The position numbers and the translations under genes were made by a program. Below are positions 17,738 to 27,622 of a stretch of 60,419 nt of DNA, piece by piece. The stretch is from Rickettsiaceae bacterium (GTDB lineage: Bacteria; Pseudomonadota; Alphaproteobacteria; Rickettsiales; Rickettsiaceae): assembly GCA_029251475.1 (NCBI GenBank), contig JAQXDF010000032.1:1-60419 (forward strand). Reading direction: 5' to 3'. The notes under the pieces were generated by a model, which did no database searches, was not told the DNA's origin, and saw only the letters and a program-made list of their open reading frames with translations. Every line of letters starts with the position of its first letter. Position 1 is the stretch's first letter.

Positions 17738-19306
17738 CTATATTTTGCTTTCTATCAATTTAATAGTTTGAGATACTCCGTAAAGCTTAAAGAATGAACC
17801 AAGACGAGGACCCTGAGCCTGACCCAATAAAATTTGATATATTTCCTTAAAGAAATCTCTTAAATTCTCATATCCTGCTTCTCTACCTATTGCATAAATC
17901 TCATTTTGTATCTCTTCAGCAGTTGCTTCTTTTGACAACTTTGAAAGCATTAAAGAAACCTCTGCTAAAAGCTCCTTATGTCTATCACTAGGCTCAAGAT
18001 ATTCTTTTTTACTTTTTACAAAATCATTATAGTAGTTGACTGCAAAGCCAGTTAAATGATCTAAATATGGTGCATTTTCTGGCGTAGCTTCCGGCGCGTA
18101 TTGCGAAATAAAAGACCACAACACAGATTTATCATCTGGATTACAAACAGAGGCTAAATTTAACAACAAGCTAAAGCTAATTCCATAGCTATTAATCACT
18201 GGTACGTTTCCATTATGTATGTGAAATACCGGATTAGAAATCTTCTTTTGTGCATCAGTTTCAGCGTGATAAGCTTTATTAAACTGCAAATATTCATCTA
18301 CAGATTTTGGTATCACGTCAAAATGCAATCTCTTTGCCTTGGAAGGAGACTGGAACATAAATAAGCTCATACTTTCTGTTGGGGCATAATGCATCCATTC
18401 GTCAACACTAATGCTATTGCCTTTTGATTTCGAAATCTTTGCTCCATCTTCATCTAAAAATAATTCATAGAAGAACTGCACCGGAGGAGTTCCTTCAAAT
18501 ATCTTACAAATATTGCTGTATATTTCTGCATTTGGCCTATGGTCTTTACCATACATTTCATAGTCAACATCAAGAGCCGCCCAACGCATACCAAAGTCTG
18601 GCTTCCACTGCAATTTACAATGACCACCTGTGACTTTAGACTCCACCAATTCACCAGATTCATCCCTATAATATACGCTCTGCGCCTCGCGATCAGTCTT
18701 TTCAATTGGAACTTGCAAAACAACTCCAGTTTTAGGGCAAACCGGCATAAAAGGAGAATACGTTTTCCGACGCTCTTCGCGAAAAGTTGGTAACATTAAA
18801 TTCATAATATCATCATACTTATCGATAGCTTTAAGCATCATACTATCAAATTTACCAGACTTGTAGTAGTCAGTTGCACTACAGAAATTATACTCAAAAC
18901 CAAAGCTATCTAAGAATGAACGTAGTTTTGCATTCATATAATGCCCAAAACTTTCTTTTTCCTCGAAAGGATCTGGTATTTCCGTTAAAGGCTCCCCTAA
19001 ATGTTTTGCCAGCATTTCTGCATTAGGCAAATTACCAGGTATCTTACGCAAGCCGTCCATATCATCAGAAAAGCATATTAACTTAGTCGGGATATCATAC
19101 ATTTTTTCAAATGCATTTTGCACCATAATAGTCCTGGTGACCTCGGCAAAAGTACCAATATGCGGCAACCCAGATGGGCCATAGCCTGTTTCAAATAATA
19201 CGTAACCTTTAGCAGGTGTTTTGCCGCCTATTTTATTGTGAATTCTTTTAGCTTCTAAAAATGGCCAAGCATTTGAAGCCATATAATCATCGAAATTTAT
19301 TGTCAT
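17738..19306 (-). CDS. lysK: Class I lysyl-tRNA synthetase
   Basis: 522 aa. [19 protein letters not shown] carries the HIGH-type motif (HIGT) and [15 protein letters not shown] the KMSKS motif. This is the class I LysRS common in archaea and in alphaproteobacteria such as Rickettsia, in place of class II LysS. It is divergent from dsbB. Confidence 0.95.
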   Translation of the reverse strand: MTINFDDYMASNAWPFLEAKRIHNKIGGKTPAKGYVLFETGYGPSGLPHIGTFAEVTRTIMVQNAFEKMYDIPTKLICFSDDMDGLRKIPGNLPNAEMLAKHLGEPLTEIPDPFEEKESFGHYMNAKLRSFLDSFGFEYNFCSATDYYKSGKFDSMMLKAIDKYDDIMNLMLPTFREERRKTYSPFMPVCPKTGVVLQVPIEKTDREAQSVYYRDESGELVESKVTGGHCKLQWKPDFGMRWAALDVDYEMYGKDHRPNAEIYSNICKIFEGTPPVQFFYELFLDEDGAKISKSKGNSISVDEWMHYAPTESMSLFMFQSPSKAKRLHFDVIPKSVDEYLQFNKAYHAETDAQKKISNPVFHIHNGNVPVINSYGISFSLLLNLASVCNPDDKSVLWSFISQYAPEATPENAPYLDHLTGFAVNYYNDFVKSKKEYLEPSDRHKELLAEVSLMLSKLSKEATAEEIQNEIYAIGREAGYENLRDFFKEIYQILLGQAQGPRLGSFFKLYGVSQTIKLIESKI

Positions 19307-19368
19307 AGTTTAAATATATGTTTAGAATAACAGACGAACCAATGCAATATTATGTCGATATTAGAATT

Positions 19369-19845
19369 ATGTCAACGAAACTAAAGAACCCTTATATTTT
19401 ACTTTTACTACTTTCTAGTTTTTGTCTCTTTGCAGCGTATTTAGTTGAATATGTAATGCACTTGCCGCCATGCCCATTATGCGTATATCAAAGATGGCCT
19501 TACTTGCTATTTATTATGCTGTCGATAATCTCCTTATCTAGCACTAAAAACTATAGCAGCTACTATATTATTATAGCAATAGTAGCCATATTTCTGGCTG
19601 GTTATCATACCGGTGTTGAAAGAGGAGTATTTGAACTATCTGGTTTTTGCAAACCCTTGCTTTCCATGTCTGATAATATTTCTATTCAAGATTTTCAGAA
19701 GATACTTTATAGCGAGAATGTTGCAATGTGTAACAAACCAGCCTTAGTAGTTCTTGGTCTTTCTATGACAGAGTGGAATCTACTTTTAAACATTGCTCTG
19801 CTTGTAGTATTTATAAAGCTTAGAAAAAGCAGAGGAACAATATAG
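19369..19845 (+). CDS. dsbB: Disulfide bond formation protein DsbB
   Basis: 158 aa from the chosen start, with four transmembrane helices. The first periplasmic cysteine pair is in PPCPLCVYQRWPY (CPLC), and the second pair is FCKPLL and AMCNKP. DsbB reoxidises DsbA and passes electrons to ubiquinone. The frame is open to 19318 with ATGs at 19318 and 19342; MSTKLKNPYILLLLL at 19369 places the first helix best. The stop overlaps the GTG start of coq7. Confidence 0.88.
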   Translation: MSTKLKNPYILLLLLSSFCLFAAYLVEYVMHLPPCPLCVYQRWPYLLFIMLSIISLSSTKNYSSYYIIIAIVAIFLAGYHTGVERGVFELSGFCKPLLSMSDNISIQDFQKILYSENVAMCNKPALVVLGLSMTEWNLLLNIALLVVFIKLRKSRGTI

Positions 19846-20384
19846 TGCCAAGACCATATTTTTCAAACAAGAATAAAGAAACTCAAGAAATTATTATGGT
19901 CAACCATGCCGGAGAGTATGGAGCGCAAAGAATCTACGAAGGGCAAATTGCTTATACAAAAGACATAGAATCAAAAAAATTAATTCAACACATGCTCCAC
20001 CAAGAATTAGAGCATTTGGAATATTTTGACTCACTAATTAAAAGTGGTCAAGCTCGCCCCACTGCGTTAATACCCATATGGAAAATATTTGGATATTCTC
20101 TTGGCGCTATTAGCGCTAGGCTTGGGCCTAAAACCGCTATGCTTGTAACAGAAAGTGTAGAAAAAGTGATAGTTGATCACTACCAGGAGCAGATTAATTA
20201 TCTTAAAAAAATAGATAATAATAGTGACTTATTACGCAAAATCAAAAAGTTCAAGCAAGACGAAGCGGATCATATACATATTGCTATTGAAAACTCTAGT
20301 AACGAAGCTCATTTCTATGCTATATTATCCAAACTAGTTGAAGGTTTTTGTCGTTCAGCAATTTTTATCTCTAAAAAAATATAA
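19845..20384 (+). CDS. coq7: Demethoxyubiquinone hydroxylase (Coq7 family)
   Basis: 179 aa di-iron hydroxylase of ubiquinone synthesis. Ligand motifs are NHAGEYGAQRIYEGQ, HQELEHLEYF (ExxH), ESVEKVIVDHYQEQ and DEADHIHIA. It starts with GTG in TAGTG, overlapping the dsbB stop, so translation is probably coupled. It complements ubiA in the same pathway. Confidence 0.94.
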   Translation: MPRPYFSNKNKETQEIIMVNHAGEYGAQRIYEGQIAYTKDIESKKLIQHMLHQELEHLEYFDSLIKSGQARPTALIPIWKIFGYSLGAISARLGPKTAMLVTESVEKVIVDHYQEQINYLKKIDNNSDLLRKIKKFKQDEADHIHIAIENSSNEAHFYAILSKLVEGFCRSAIFISKKI

Positions 20385-20396
20385 GGTAAATAAATT

Positions 20397-20900
20397 ATGC
20401 GTTTATTGTTAATGCGCCATGCAACTACTGCTTTGGCCAAGGATGGGAATGATTTAGAACGCCTTCTTACTGGTATAGGACAAGCAGAAGCAATACAAGC
20501 AGGGAAATTTCTAGCTCAGTATAGAATAGATAAAAAAATAGTATCCTATGCCAAGCGCACCCTGCAAACTCACAGCATAACACAGGAACAAATGAGAGAA
20601 TCTAAACTGCAGGTTGTTGAAGAGCTATATAATGGAGACATAAGCGAAGCTCTTGATTTAATTCATTCTCAGGAAGATCATTATAAGAACATCTTAGTTA
20701 TTGGCCATAATCCATTAATTTATGATTTAGCGTTGATTTTGGCAAAAAGAAACTCGCCACAATATGATGATTTATCTAGTAGCCTTATGCCTCCTGGCAG
20801 GATAGTGATTATAGACTTTCCAAACTTGAATAATTGGCATGATTTACAAAACAGCAGTGGCGAGATCGTAGATATTTTCACACCATCTATAAGCAAATAG
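20397..20900 (+). CDS. sixA: Histidine phosphatase family protein, SixA-like
   Basis: 167 aa. The phosphohistidine RHG motif appears as LLLMRHATTA, and VIGHNPLIYDLA carries the second catalytic His. SixA dephosphorylates phosphohistidine in phosphorelay or PTS proteins, though this small family also acts on other substrates. It is 12 bp after coq7 and probably the third gene of a dsbB-coq7-sixA unit. It is convergent with the response regulator that follows. Confidence 0.82.
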   Translation: MRLLLMRHATTALAKDGNDLERLLTGIGQAEAIQAGKFLAQYRIDKKIVSYAKRTLQTHSITQEQMRESKLQVVEELYNGDISEALDLIHSQEDHYKNILVIGHNPLIYDLALILAKRNSPQYDDLSSSLMPPGRIVIIDFPNLNNWHDLQNSSGEIVDIFTPSISK

Positions 20901-20918
20901 ATCCTTTGAAAATCATTA

Positions 20919-21311
20919 TTACGCCTGAATAACGTCGTTGATAGATTTAAGCAAATCTTCTTGTTTATAAGGCTTATATAAGATCTTTACGTCCCCAGTA
21001 ATATGTTTACGAAGATATTCTTCTTGATCAGCCAAGCCGCTTTGAAAAATAAACGGTACATTTTTTAGTTTTTCGTCTTGCCTAAAGATTTTATATATCT
21101 CATAGCCATCAAGGTCCGGCAAAATTATATCAGATAGCACAACGCACAATTCATTAGAATATCTCTTTGCAAGATCTATTGCCTCAGTAGCATTAAAGGC
21201 ACTAACTAGCTTTAAATTTGTAAAATTAGGTATAATAAGTTCAACTAAAGTATGACAAATTTTTTCATCATCAATGAATAATATTACGTTTTTTTTTCTA
21301 GATATGTTCAT
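20919..21311 (-). CDS. Single-domain response regulator
   Basis: 130-aa receiver domain only. The acidic pocket (FIDDEK), phosphoacceptor Asp in VLSDIILPDLDGYEIYKIF and the conserved Lys in ILYKPYKQEDL are intact. There is no output domain, so it must act by protein contact or phosphotransfer. The kinase gene lies 10 bp upstream on the same strand and they form one unit. Confidence 0.9.
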   Translation of the reverse strand: MNISRKKNVILFIDDEKICHTLVELIIPNFTNLKLVSAFNATEAIDLAKRYSNELCVVLSDIILPDLDGYEIYKIFRQDEKLKNVPFIFQSGLADQEEYLRKHITGDVKILYKPYKQEDLLKSINDVIQA

Positions 21312-21321
21312 AAAGATAAAA

Positions 21322-22077
21322 CTAAATTTTTATCGGGAGATGGAAATCAACAGTCACACCAATCTTTTTGTTATTTGATGCACTAATAGTTCCTCCATGA
21401 GCTTCGACTACTTCCTGGCATATTGCCAAACCAAGCCCACTACCCTTGAAGTATAAATTATCTCTAGACCCTCGATTAAATGGTATAAAGATAGTATCCA
21501 ACTCCCCTTCTGGAATTCCTACTCCTTCATCTTGCACCAGAACTGAACAATAATCAATGCCGTTGATTTTATCAGTCGACAACTTTACACTAATTGTACC
21601 TTTTTGGGAATAATTAACAGAGTTTGAGATTAAATTAGTTAAAACTTGTCCATACCAAAAAGCATCAGCCATAGATACGCATTCTGCAATATCTGTTTCT
21701 AATTTTATTTCAATGTTCTTTTTATTTATATATAGATTCTGACAAGTTACGACTATTTCTTTAGCTATTTTAACGAGGTCAACTTTTTGAAAATCAAAAT
21801 CTATTTTTTCTTGGTTATGTCTTTTATTTAATAATGAATCAACCAACGTCACTAAACTCTCGCTAGCTACAGTAATCGCTTCTAGCCCCTTGCGTCGCGT
21901 GTCGTCATTTAGTTCGTTCCAATTATTATTTAGATATGCAGATATTCCACTAATGCCGTGTATGGGTGTTTTTAACTCATGGCTAAGCTTTAGTATCAAC
22001 GACACATCACTTGCTGAATCATCTACATTCTGATCTTCTTCAGCAAAAGAGACTATATTTTTTGTCATTTTATTCAT
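21322..22077 (-). CDS. Soluble sensor histidine kinase
   Basis: 251 aa with no membrane helix or sensor domain. H-box LSHELKTPIHGISGISAYL (His near residue 34), N-box QVLTNLISNSVNYS, QDEGVGIPEGE, and GSGLGLAICQEVVEAHGG complete the kinase core. It is clearly related to the kinase at 7891-8781, which shares the pattern IFxPFxxGS, GLGLA and EAHxG. It probably phosphorylates the single-domain regulator encoded right after it. A second ATG three codons in could be the true start. Confidence 0.9.
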   Translation of the reverse strand: MNKMTKNIVSFAEEDQNVDDSASDVSLILKLSHELKTPIHGISGISAYLNNNWNELNDDTRRKGLEAITVASESLVTLVDSLLNKRHNQEKIDFDFQKVDLVKIAKEIVVTCQNLYINKKNIEIKLETDIAECVSMADAFWYGQVLTNLISNSVNYSQKGTISVKLSTDKINGIDYCSVLVQDEGVGIPEGELDTIFIPFNRGSRDNLYFKGSGLGLAICQEVVEAHGGTISASNNKKIGVTVDFHLPIKI

Positions 22078-22367
22078 TTACAAATAATATTATGGCGATA
22101 ATTATTAACAATAATTCAATATTAATATAATTTCTAGCATAGAAGGCTTGCAATGTCTAGTATTTGTACGCTTCTAAATCTAATACACGCATATTTATTC
22201 GAACCTTAGGTTGTATAACATATAGATAGTTTATATTTATAATATAGATTTTTTGAAAAATATTATTACTTCTGATTTTCATAAACACATTTCTGCTGAT
22301 TTTTCCTGTAATAATCCAAAACTATGTTTATATTAATTGGATAACTAATTAAATTTTAAATAACATA

Positions 22368-24308
22368 GTGCAGATAATAAAAATACTAGTACCAAAAGTT
22401 GGATTATTTCCCTTAGATTATGCAACAGATATTGATTATACCATTGGTGATTTAATCATTGTTCCTTTCAAAAACAAAGAGCTAACTGGCATTGTCTGGG
22501 GGGTTAACTGCCCTGATAATGGAAAAACACTAAAAAAAATATCCACTCCGCCTCTGTTTCCTGCCACGATTAACTCTAGCCTTATTGATTTAATAAAAAA
22601 AACTAGCAATTACTATCTAACAGACCTTGGATCTATCGCAAAACTGGTATTACCAGTCGATATTAATGAAACTCCTATCAAAATTACACGTCATGATGAT
22701 GCCATAAAGCCAAATTTATCACCTCTGTCTGATGATCAAGTGACAATTTTGCAACAAGTACAAAGTTTTATTAAGCCTGTTTTAATAAAAGGGGTCACAG
22801 GCTCTGGAAAAACTGAAGTTTATTTTCATAAAATTCAGCAACAATTGGAACTTGGTAAGCAAGCTCTAATTATGCTACCAGAGATAGCTTTAAGTCAGCA
22901 GATCATTTCTAGGTTCATTGAGCGATTTGGTTTTGAGCCTGCCATATGGAATTCACAAATTACGAAAGCACAAAAAAAACGTATATTACGAGGAATCATA
23001 GAGGGGTCGGTACGAGTAGTAATTGGAGCAAGAAGCTCTTTATTCTTACCTTACAAGAATCTTGGCTTAATAGTAGTCGATGAAGAGCATGACCCTTCTT
23101 ACAAACAAGGCGAAGGAGTGTTGTATCATGCTCGTGACATGGCCATATTAAGAGGGCATATTGAACAATTCCAAGTACTCTTAGTTTCAGCGACTCCATC
23201 TATTGAGTCATTATATAATGCAAAAATTGATAAATATCATCTTGTAGAATTAAAATCTCGATTCAATGCTGCTATTTTGCCTACCGTTAAAATAGTCGAT
23301 ATGAAACAGGAGAATTTAGAGCGTAATTCTTGGCTTTCAGAAGATGTTATAAAATCCATCAAAAATAATCTAGCAAGCAAACAACAAACTCTAATATTTT
23401 TAAATCGTAGAGGCTATGCTCCGCTAATGCTATGCAAAGGATGCGGGCATCGCTTTGATTGCAAGTCGTGTTCCAGCTCTCTAGTCATGCATAAATCTAT
23501 GCACCGCCTGGAATGCCACCATTGTGGTTTTGTTGCTCAATTGCCAAAAAACTGCCCTGAATGCTCGGAAGAAAATACATTAATACTATGTGGGCCTGGA
23601 ATTGAACGAATCGCAGAAGAAACAGAAAAACACTTCCCAAACAGTAAAATAGCTGTAATTAGCAAAGAACAAACTACGTCACCTGGTATGATGCAAGAGC
23701 TTCTGCAGAAAATGGAACGTGGCGACATTGATATATTGATTGGCACACAGATTATCACTAAGGGCTACCACTTTCCTAAATTGACTCTAGTAGTTGTAGT
23801 TGATGCTGACGTGGGATTTATGGGCGGCGATTTACGCGCTTCAGAGCGAACTTTTCAGCTGTTACATCAAGTGGGAGGCAGAGCTGGCAGAATGGATCAG
23901 GAGGGGCTAGTGTTGCTACAAACCTATTGTCCTGAACATAAAGTAATCTCAGCTTTGGCAAATAACGAAGAAGAGCTATTTGTACAAGAAGAGCTTCTTT
24001 CTAGGGAAATAGCAACCATGCCACCTTTTGCAAAAATGGCAGCTATTACAATAACTGGAAAGAACTCTGGTAAAACGCTAGATTGCGCAAGAAACTTTGC
24101 AGCTAATGCGCCGAAAAGCTCAGCACGCATATTAGGGCCAACTGAAGCCATGATGCTAAAACTCTCTGGACGCTATCGTTACAAAATATTAGTCATAGCT
24201 GAGAAAGATTTTAATATTCAAAAATACCTCAAGATGTGGAAGGATCACGCTAAAATTCCTTCATCGTATCAAGTTAAAATTGATATCGATCCACATAATT
24301 TTATTTAA
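22368..24308 (+). CDS. priA: Primosomal protein N' (replication restart helicase)
   Basis: 646 aa with a GTG start. Helicase motifs GVTGSGKTEVYFH (Walker A), VVDEEHDPSYKQGE (DEEH), SATPSIES, GTQIITKGYHFPK and VGGRAGR are present. Eight zinc-binding cysteines are visible in CKGCGHRFDCKSCSS and CHHCGFVAQLPKNCPEC. It reloads DnaB at stalled forks. The N-terminal DNA-binding domain is shorter than in E. coli PriA (732 aa), consistent with compact rickettsial versions. It is divergent from the histidine kinase. Confidence 0.95.
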   Translation: MQIIKILVPKVGLFPLDYATDIDYTIGDLIIVPFKNKELTGIVWGVNCPDNGKTLKKISTPPLFPATINSSLIDLIKKTSNYYLTDLGSIAKLVLPVDINETPIKITRHDDAIKPNLSPLSDDQVTILQQVQSFIKPVLIKGVTGSGKTEVYFHKIQQQLELGKQALIMLPEIALSQQIISRFIERFGFEPAIWNSQITKAQKKRILRGIIEGSVRVVIGARSSLFLPYKNLGLIVVDEEHDPSYKQGEGVLYHARDMAILRGHIEQFQVLLVSATPSIESLYNAKIDKYHLVELKSRFNAAILPTVKIVDMKQENLERNSWLSEDVIKSIKNNLASKQQTLIFLNRRGYAPLMLCKGCGHRFDCKSCSSSLVMHKSMHRLECHHCGFVAQLPKNCPECSEENTLILCGPGIERIAEETEKHFPNSKIAVISKEQTTSPGMMQELLQKMERGDIDILIGTQIITKGYHFPKLTLVVVVDADVGFMGGDLRASERTFQLLHQVGGRAGRMDQEGLVLLQTYCPEHKVISALANNEEELFVQEELLSREIATMPPFAKMAAITITGKNSGKTLDCARNFAANAPKSSARILGPTEAMMLKLSGRYRYKILVIAEKDFNIQKYLKMWKDHAKIPSSYQVKIDIDPHNFI

Positions 24309-24336
24309 TAATAAAATCTTATTGAGGATTAACCAG

Positions 24337-24687
24337 TCAAGAAATTGGCGCTTCTCCTATCGATTCTACAATATCTTCATTGTTAGAGCTTGCTACTTCT
24401 GGAGAATCTACATGATTAACACTTGATGATGACATAGAACCACTGTGTCTCTGAAATAATAATGCATTTATCTGGTTTATTTCCTCGCGAATCTCTTCTG
24501 TTGATTTAGCTTCTAATCTTTTGATGAAGGCTTCACCTTCAGGAGATAAAGGCTTTGATGTACCAGAACATTGTATGCCGTGCCTGGCCATTCCGTATGG
24601 GGTGATATCATAGTTAGATTTAAATCTTTTTGCTGGCCGAGCTTGATCTGTATTATTATCTTCAGAGCGTGGCATAAGTTTACTCAA
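24337..24687 (-). CDS. Hypothetical protein with basic N-terminal cluster
   Basis: 116 aa, no family recognised. It is polar, with no signal peptide or membrane segment. Near residue 20 it has PAKRFKSN, a small basic cluster that would suit a nuclear-localisation signal but is too short to be decisive. The centre (SPEGEAFIKRLEAKSTEEIR) could form an amphipathic helix, and the C-terminus is Ser/Glu-rich and probably disordered. It is convergent with priA. Composition suits a host-directed protein, but that is inference. Confidence 0.6.
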   Translation of the reverse strand: MSKLMPRSEDNNTDQARPAKRFKSNYDITPYGMARHGIQCSGTSKPLSPEGEAFIKRLEAKSTEEIREEINQINALLFQRHSGSMSSSSVNHVDSPEVASSNNEDIVESIGEAPIS

Positions 24688-24912
24688 TTTATTAAATGAC
24701 GCAAATTATAGCATTACTATAATACTGTCAATATATTAAGAGTTATATTTTGTTACCAATAACAACAACTATTAAATACCAAATTAAAACTTGCTACTAT
24801 TATAATAAAAAGACCAACCACTCGACTAGCTCCTCTCTTTCTTCGCGATATATAACAAGCTACCTTTATGACGCACTATAGAATCACATCCACATAATTA
24901 ATAAATTTTAAC

Positions 24913-24941
24913 TTGACGGACATTAATTAAATAGTTAATAT
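24913..24941 (+). promoter_or_regulatory. Promoter of the Lys-rich protein gene
   Basis: TTGACG, 17-bp spacer, TAATAT, 37 bp before the ATG at 24978. The gap 24688-24912 shows nothing else. Confidence 0.6.
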
Positions 24942-24977
24942 GACTATACGTTTAATTAATATGTATGAGTGAAAGTT

Positions 24978-25490
24978 ATGGGAAATCCTTTTAAAAATTT
25001 ACAAAAAGGTACTAAGAAAATCGTCAAAAATACAAAAAAAGAATTTAAATCAATTGGTAAGGAAATTCAGAAAGGCACTAAACAATTCGCTAAGGATGCT
25101 GATAAATTTCTAAAACAAGCCGATAAACAAGCTCAGCAAATTATTAACGAAATTGAAAAAGGCATAGACAAACCAACTAAGCAAGCAGATAAAGCGCCTA
25201 CACAAACTAACAAGCCTACTATGCTTGCAGCTGAAGAACCTGAGCAAGCTAATAATGATAGCGCTGAGCTTGATGTAATTTATGCAACAGAAATAACAAA
25301 AGGAAACTACAGCGATGAAATGATTTTTGCTGATGCAGTAATAATTGATGAAGCTACCGAAGAAACAATCTTAGCAGAACCTGATTTTATTCCTGGACTT
25401 TTAGAAGCCAGTATATTTCTAGCAGAAGATAGTAATGCGAAACCTTTGGGAGAGTCATTTGAACCTGTAGAATTCACTTCTGGCAATTAA
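24978..25490 (+). CDS. Hypothetical Lys-rich amphipathic protein
   Basis: 170 aa, no known family. The first ~75 residues are strongly basic with a repeating Lys pattern (KGTKKIVKNTKKEFKSIGKE, then KQFAKDADKFLKQADKQAQQ) and would form a long amphipathic helix. The second half is acidic and Ala/Glu-rich. An upstream GTG (24969) is in frame, but the ATG at 24978 follows the purine-rich GTGAAAG and fits better. Its 3' end overlaps the 3' end of the opposite hydrolase gene by 17 bp. A good promoter is present. Function unknown. Confidence 0.62.
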   Translation: MGNPFKNLQKGTKKIVKNTKKEFKSIGKEIQKGTKQFAKDADKFLKQADKQAQQIINEIEKGIDKPTKQADKAPTQTNKPTMLAAEEPEQANNDSAELDVIYATEITKGNYSDEMIFADAVIIDEATEETILAEPDFIPGLLEASIFLAEDSNAKPLGESFEPVEFTSGN

Positions 25491-26295
25491 TTTTTTCGCT
25501 AGATAATATATTATACCACGAATCTTTCCACCCTTCTGAGTGCGAAGATTTGTGGTAAATTTTTTGCTTCACACAATTCGATGAAGCAGCATCCACAAAT
25601 TTAGCCGCAATAGATGGGGGAACAATCTTATCTTTCCCTCCGGATAAATGCAATTGCGGTATGTGCTTTACTTTATCGACATATTCAATTGGGTTCAAAG
25701 ACTCATTCATCGGTGACACATTATGAAACAAGTTGAATGCTCTGTGGTCTAAATTCCCTGACACTGTAAGTATATCTTTTACCTGCTGATTCCTCGCAGC
25801 AATTAAAACTGCCATACTCCCTCCACCAGAAAAACCTATGAGACTAAATTTTTGTTTATTATTTATTTTATTAATTGCCTCGTTTAAAGAATAAACACTA
25901 TCTTCCGACATTCTTTTACTAGTCCAATACGCATTATTGCAAGAGGGATTTAATTCCATCGGAGTATACTGACATGGGCGTGCTACATAAACTATGTTCG
26001 GACGTTCATCTTGGACTACTAATCTCAATAACATTTGATGTTTAGGGGTTGTGTTCGGAGAAATACGATACTTATTAATATAAGCTAGGCCATCACCTTC
26101 TATATAGAAGACATATGTTTTATTTGGATTGGTTATTTTTTGATAAGTGGTAATCCAAAAATCACCACCTTTTACCAAGACTTTACTGAACCCATATTCA
26201 TCAATAGACTCAGTCGGCATGCGAGCTGTCTTGCACGAAGACAGCACACATGCTGCAAAAAATAGGCAAATTATTTTAGAAAGGGATTTCGTCAT
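25474..26295 (-). CDS. Lipoprotein alpha/beta hydrolase
   Basis: 273 aa with a lipoprotein signal (SKIICLFFAACVLSSC, lipobox LSSC). An alpha/beta-hydrolase fold is suggested by a nucleophile elbow FSLIGFSGGGSMAVLIAARN (GxSxG-like GFSGG), an acid in LHLSGGKDKIVPPS and a His in HSEGW. It would be anchored in the periplasm or outer membrane. The substrate is unknown; esterase or peptidase are possible. Its start overlaps the end of ssb by 20 bp on the same strand. Confidence 0.72.
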   Translation of the reverse strand: MTKSLSKIICLFFAACVLSSCKTARMPTESIDEYGFSKVLVKGGDFWITTYQKITNPNKTYVFYIEGDGLAYINKYRISPNTTPKHQMLLRLVVQDERPNIVYVARPCQYTPMELNPSCNNAYWTSKRMSEDSVYSLNEAINKINNKQKFSLIGFSGGGSMAVLIAARNQQVKDILTVSGNLDHRAFNLFHNVSPMNESLNPIEYVDKVKHIPQLHLSGGKDKIVPPSIAAKFVDAASSNCVKQKIYHKSSHSEGWKDSWYNILSSEKINCQK

Positions 26296-26716
26296 CTAAA
26301 TCACTATTATCAAAAGTTGGTGCTGAACCTTGGCTACCGACGCCTCCACCCATAGAAGACTCTCCTTTTGAATCTAGTAATAATAATGTCGAGTTAAAAT
26401 TTTGTAGGACTACCTCAGTAGTATAACGCTCTTGATTTTCACTATCGGTCCATTTTCTTGTTTGCATTTGGCCTTCTACAAATAGCTTAGAGCCTTTTTT
26501 AACATAACTTTTAATAACACGAACAAGCCCTTCACTGAATACAACTACGCGATGCCATTCAGTCTTTTCTTTTCTTTCGCCAGTAACCTTATCTTTCCAG
26601 CTTTCACCAGTTGCTATACTAAAAGTAGCAATCTCTCTACCATCACTAGTACTTCTGATTTCTGGATCGCGCCCTAAATTACCTATTAATGTTACTTTAT
26701 TTAAACTTCCTGCCAT
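26276..26716 (-). CDS. ssb: Single-stranded DNA-binding protein
   Basis: 146 aa. The OB-fold is recognisable (SLNKVTLIGNLGRDPEIRST, TEWHRVVVFSE, LFVEGQMQTRKW), and the acidic interaction tail DDEIPF ends the protein. The frame is open 24 codons further up, but MAGSLNKVTLIG is the family start at 26716. It is upstream of and overlaps the lipoprotein hydrolase gene. Confidence 0.96.
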   Translation of the reverse strand: MAGSLNKVTLIGNLGRDPEIRSTSDGREIATFSIATGESWKDKVTGERKEKTEWHRVVVFSEGLVRVIKSYVKKGSKLFVEGQMQTRKWTDSENQERYTTEVVLQNFNSTLLLLDSKGESSMGGGVGSQGSAPTFDNSDLDDEIPF

Positions 26717-26951
26717 TACGCAACAACCTCTATTAATTTCTAAAATTCCGTATAAATCTATATCATAGATTCCTATAGCTTCAAACAAAAAAATATAAGG
26801 AAATTTATTGCCGCCTGTAACTGATGCACATAAACATAGGCCCTTATAATATATTATGTATTACGCACTACTGTATCAAATGCATAAATGACTTTGCAAA
26901 CAATCTGTTTTATCCTAGAATGAATTATACTCAAAAATAAAATGGTCATGT

Positions 26952-27602
26952 ATGTCTGGACAACTAATCGAACTAATAATCTTTGCAGCTATCGCTTTCT
27001 TTGTAATAAATAAGCTAATTGCTATTCTTGGCACGACATCAGAAGATAATCCAAACAACAATAATTCTTTTTTTGGTGAAAGCTCTAGTTTAAAAGATGT
27101 GACGAATACAAATGCTGGGAAAAAAAGTGCTAAAATCATAAAGACAAAATTTTCTCAAGAAAAAACTACTCCTCTTAAGGGGATAATCGTTTCAGAGAAT
27201 GAGAAAGATATTCAGGAAGGTTTGATGAATCTTTTAAGCAAACTTCCCTCATTTAATCCTGTTAAATTTCTTTCTAATGCCAAGTCTGCCTTTCACATGA
27301 TTATAGAAGCCGGTGATGCTCAAGATGAGGAAGAGCTACAGTCATTAGTTGATAAAAGATATCTAGAAAGCTTTAAATCTAGTGTGACTCTATATGGCAA
27401 AATCACAAGTGATAAAAAAGATCTTGATGCACATATCTCAGAAGTATATTTGTTTGGAAACAACCTGTTTATTAAAGTATTATTCACAGGTAAGGCCATC
27501 AGTAGTAAGATAAAAAATTTACATGAAGAATGGACATTCACTAAAAGCGCTCTGAGCCCTACCCCTGAGTGGCATCTTACTAATATCGATGGGCCTCACT
27601 AA
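26952..27602 (+). CDS. Tim44-like domain protein
   Basis: 216 aa with one N-terminal transmembrane helix (LIELIIFAAIAFFVINKLIAI), a polar linker, and a C-terminal Tim44-like domain (SAFHMIIEAGDAQDEEELQS, then LVDKRYLESFKSSV). Such proteins are widespread in alphaproteobacteria and are the bacterial relatives of mitochondrial Tim44. They probably help membrane-protein biogenesis. It lies 20 bp before yidD, whose product also helps membrane insertion. Confidence 0.88.
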   Translation: MSGQLIELIIFAAIAFFVINKLIAILGTTSEDNPNNNNSFFGESSSLKDVTNTNAGKKSAKIIKTKFSQEKTTPLKGIIVSENEKDIQEGLMNLLSKLPSFNPVKFLSNAKSAFHMIIEAGDAQDEEELQSLVDKRYLESFKSSVTLYGKITSDKKDLDAHISEVYLFGNNLFIKVLFTGKAISSKIKNLHEEWTFTKSALSPTPEWHLTNIDGPH

Positions 27603-27622
27603 TTAATACGAGGCCACTTCTG

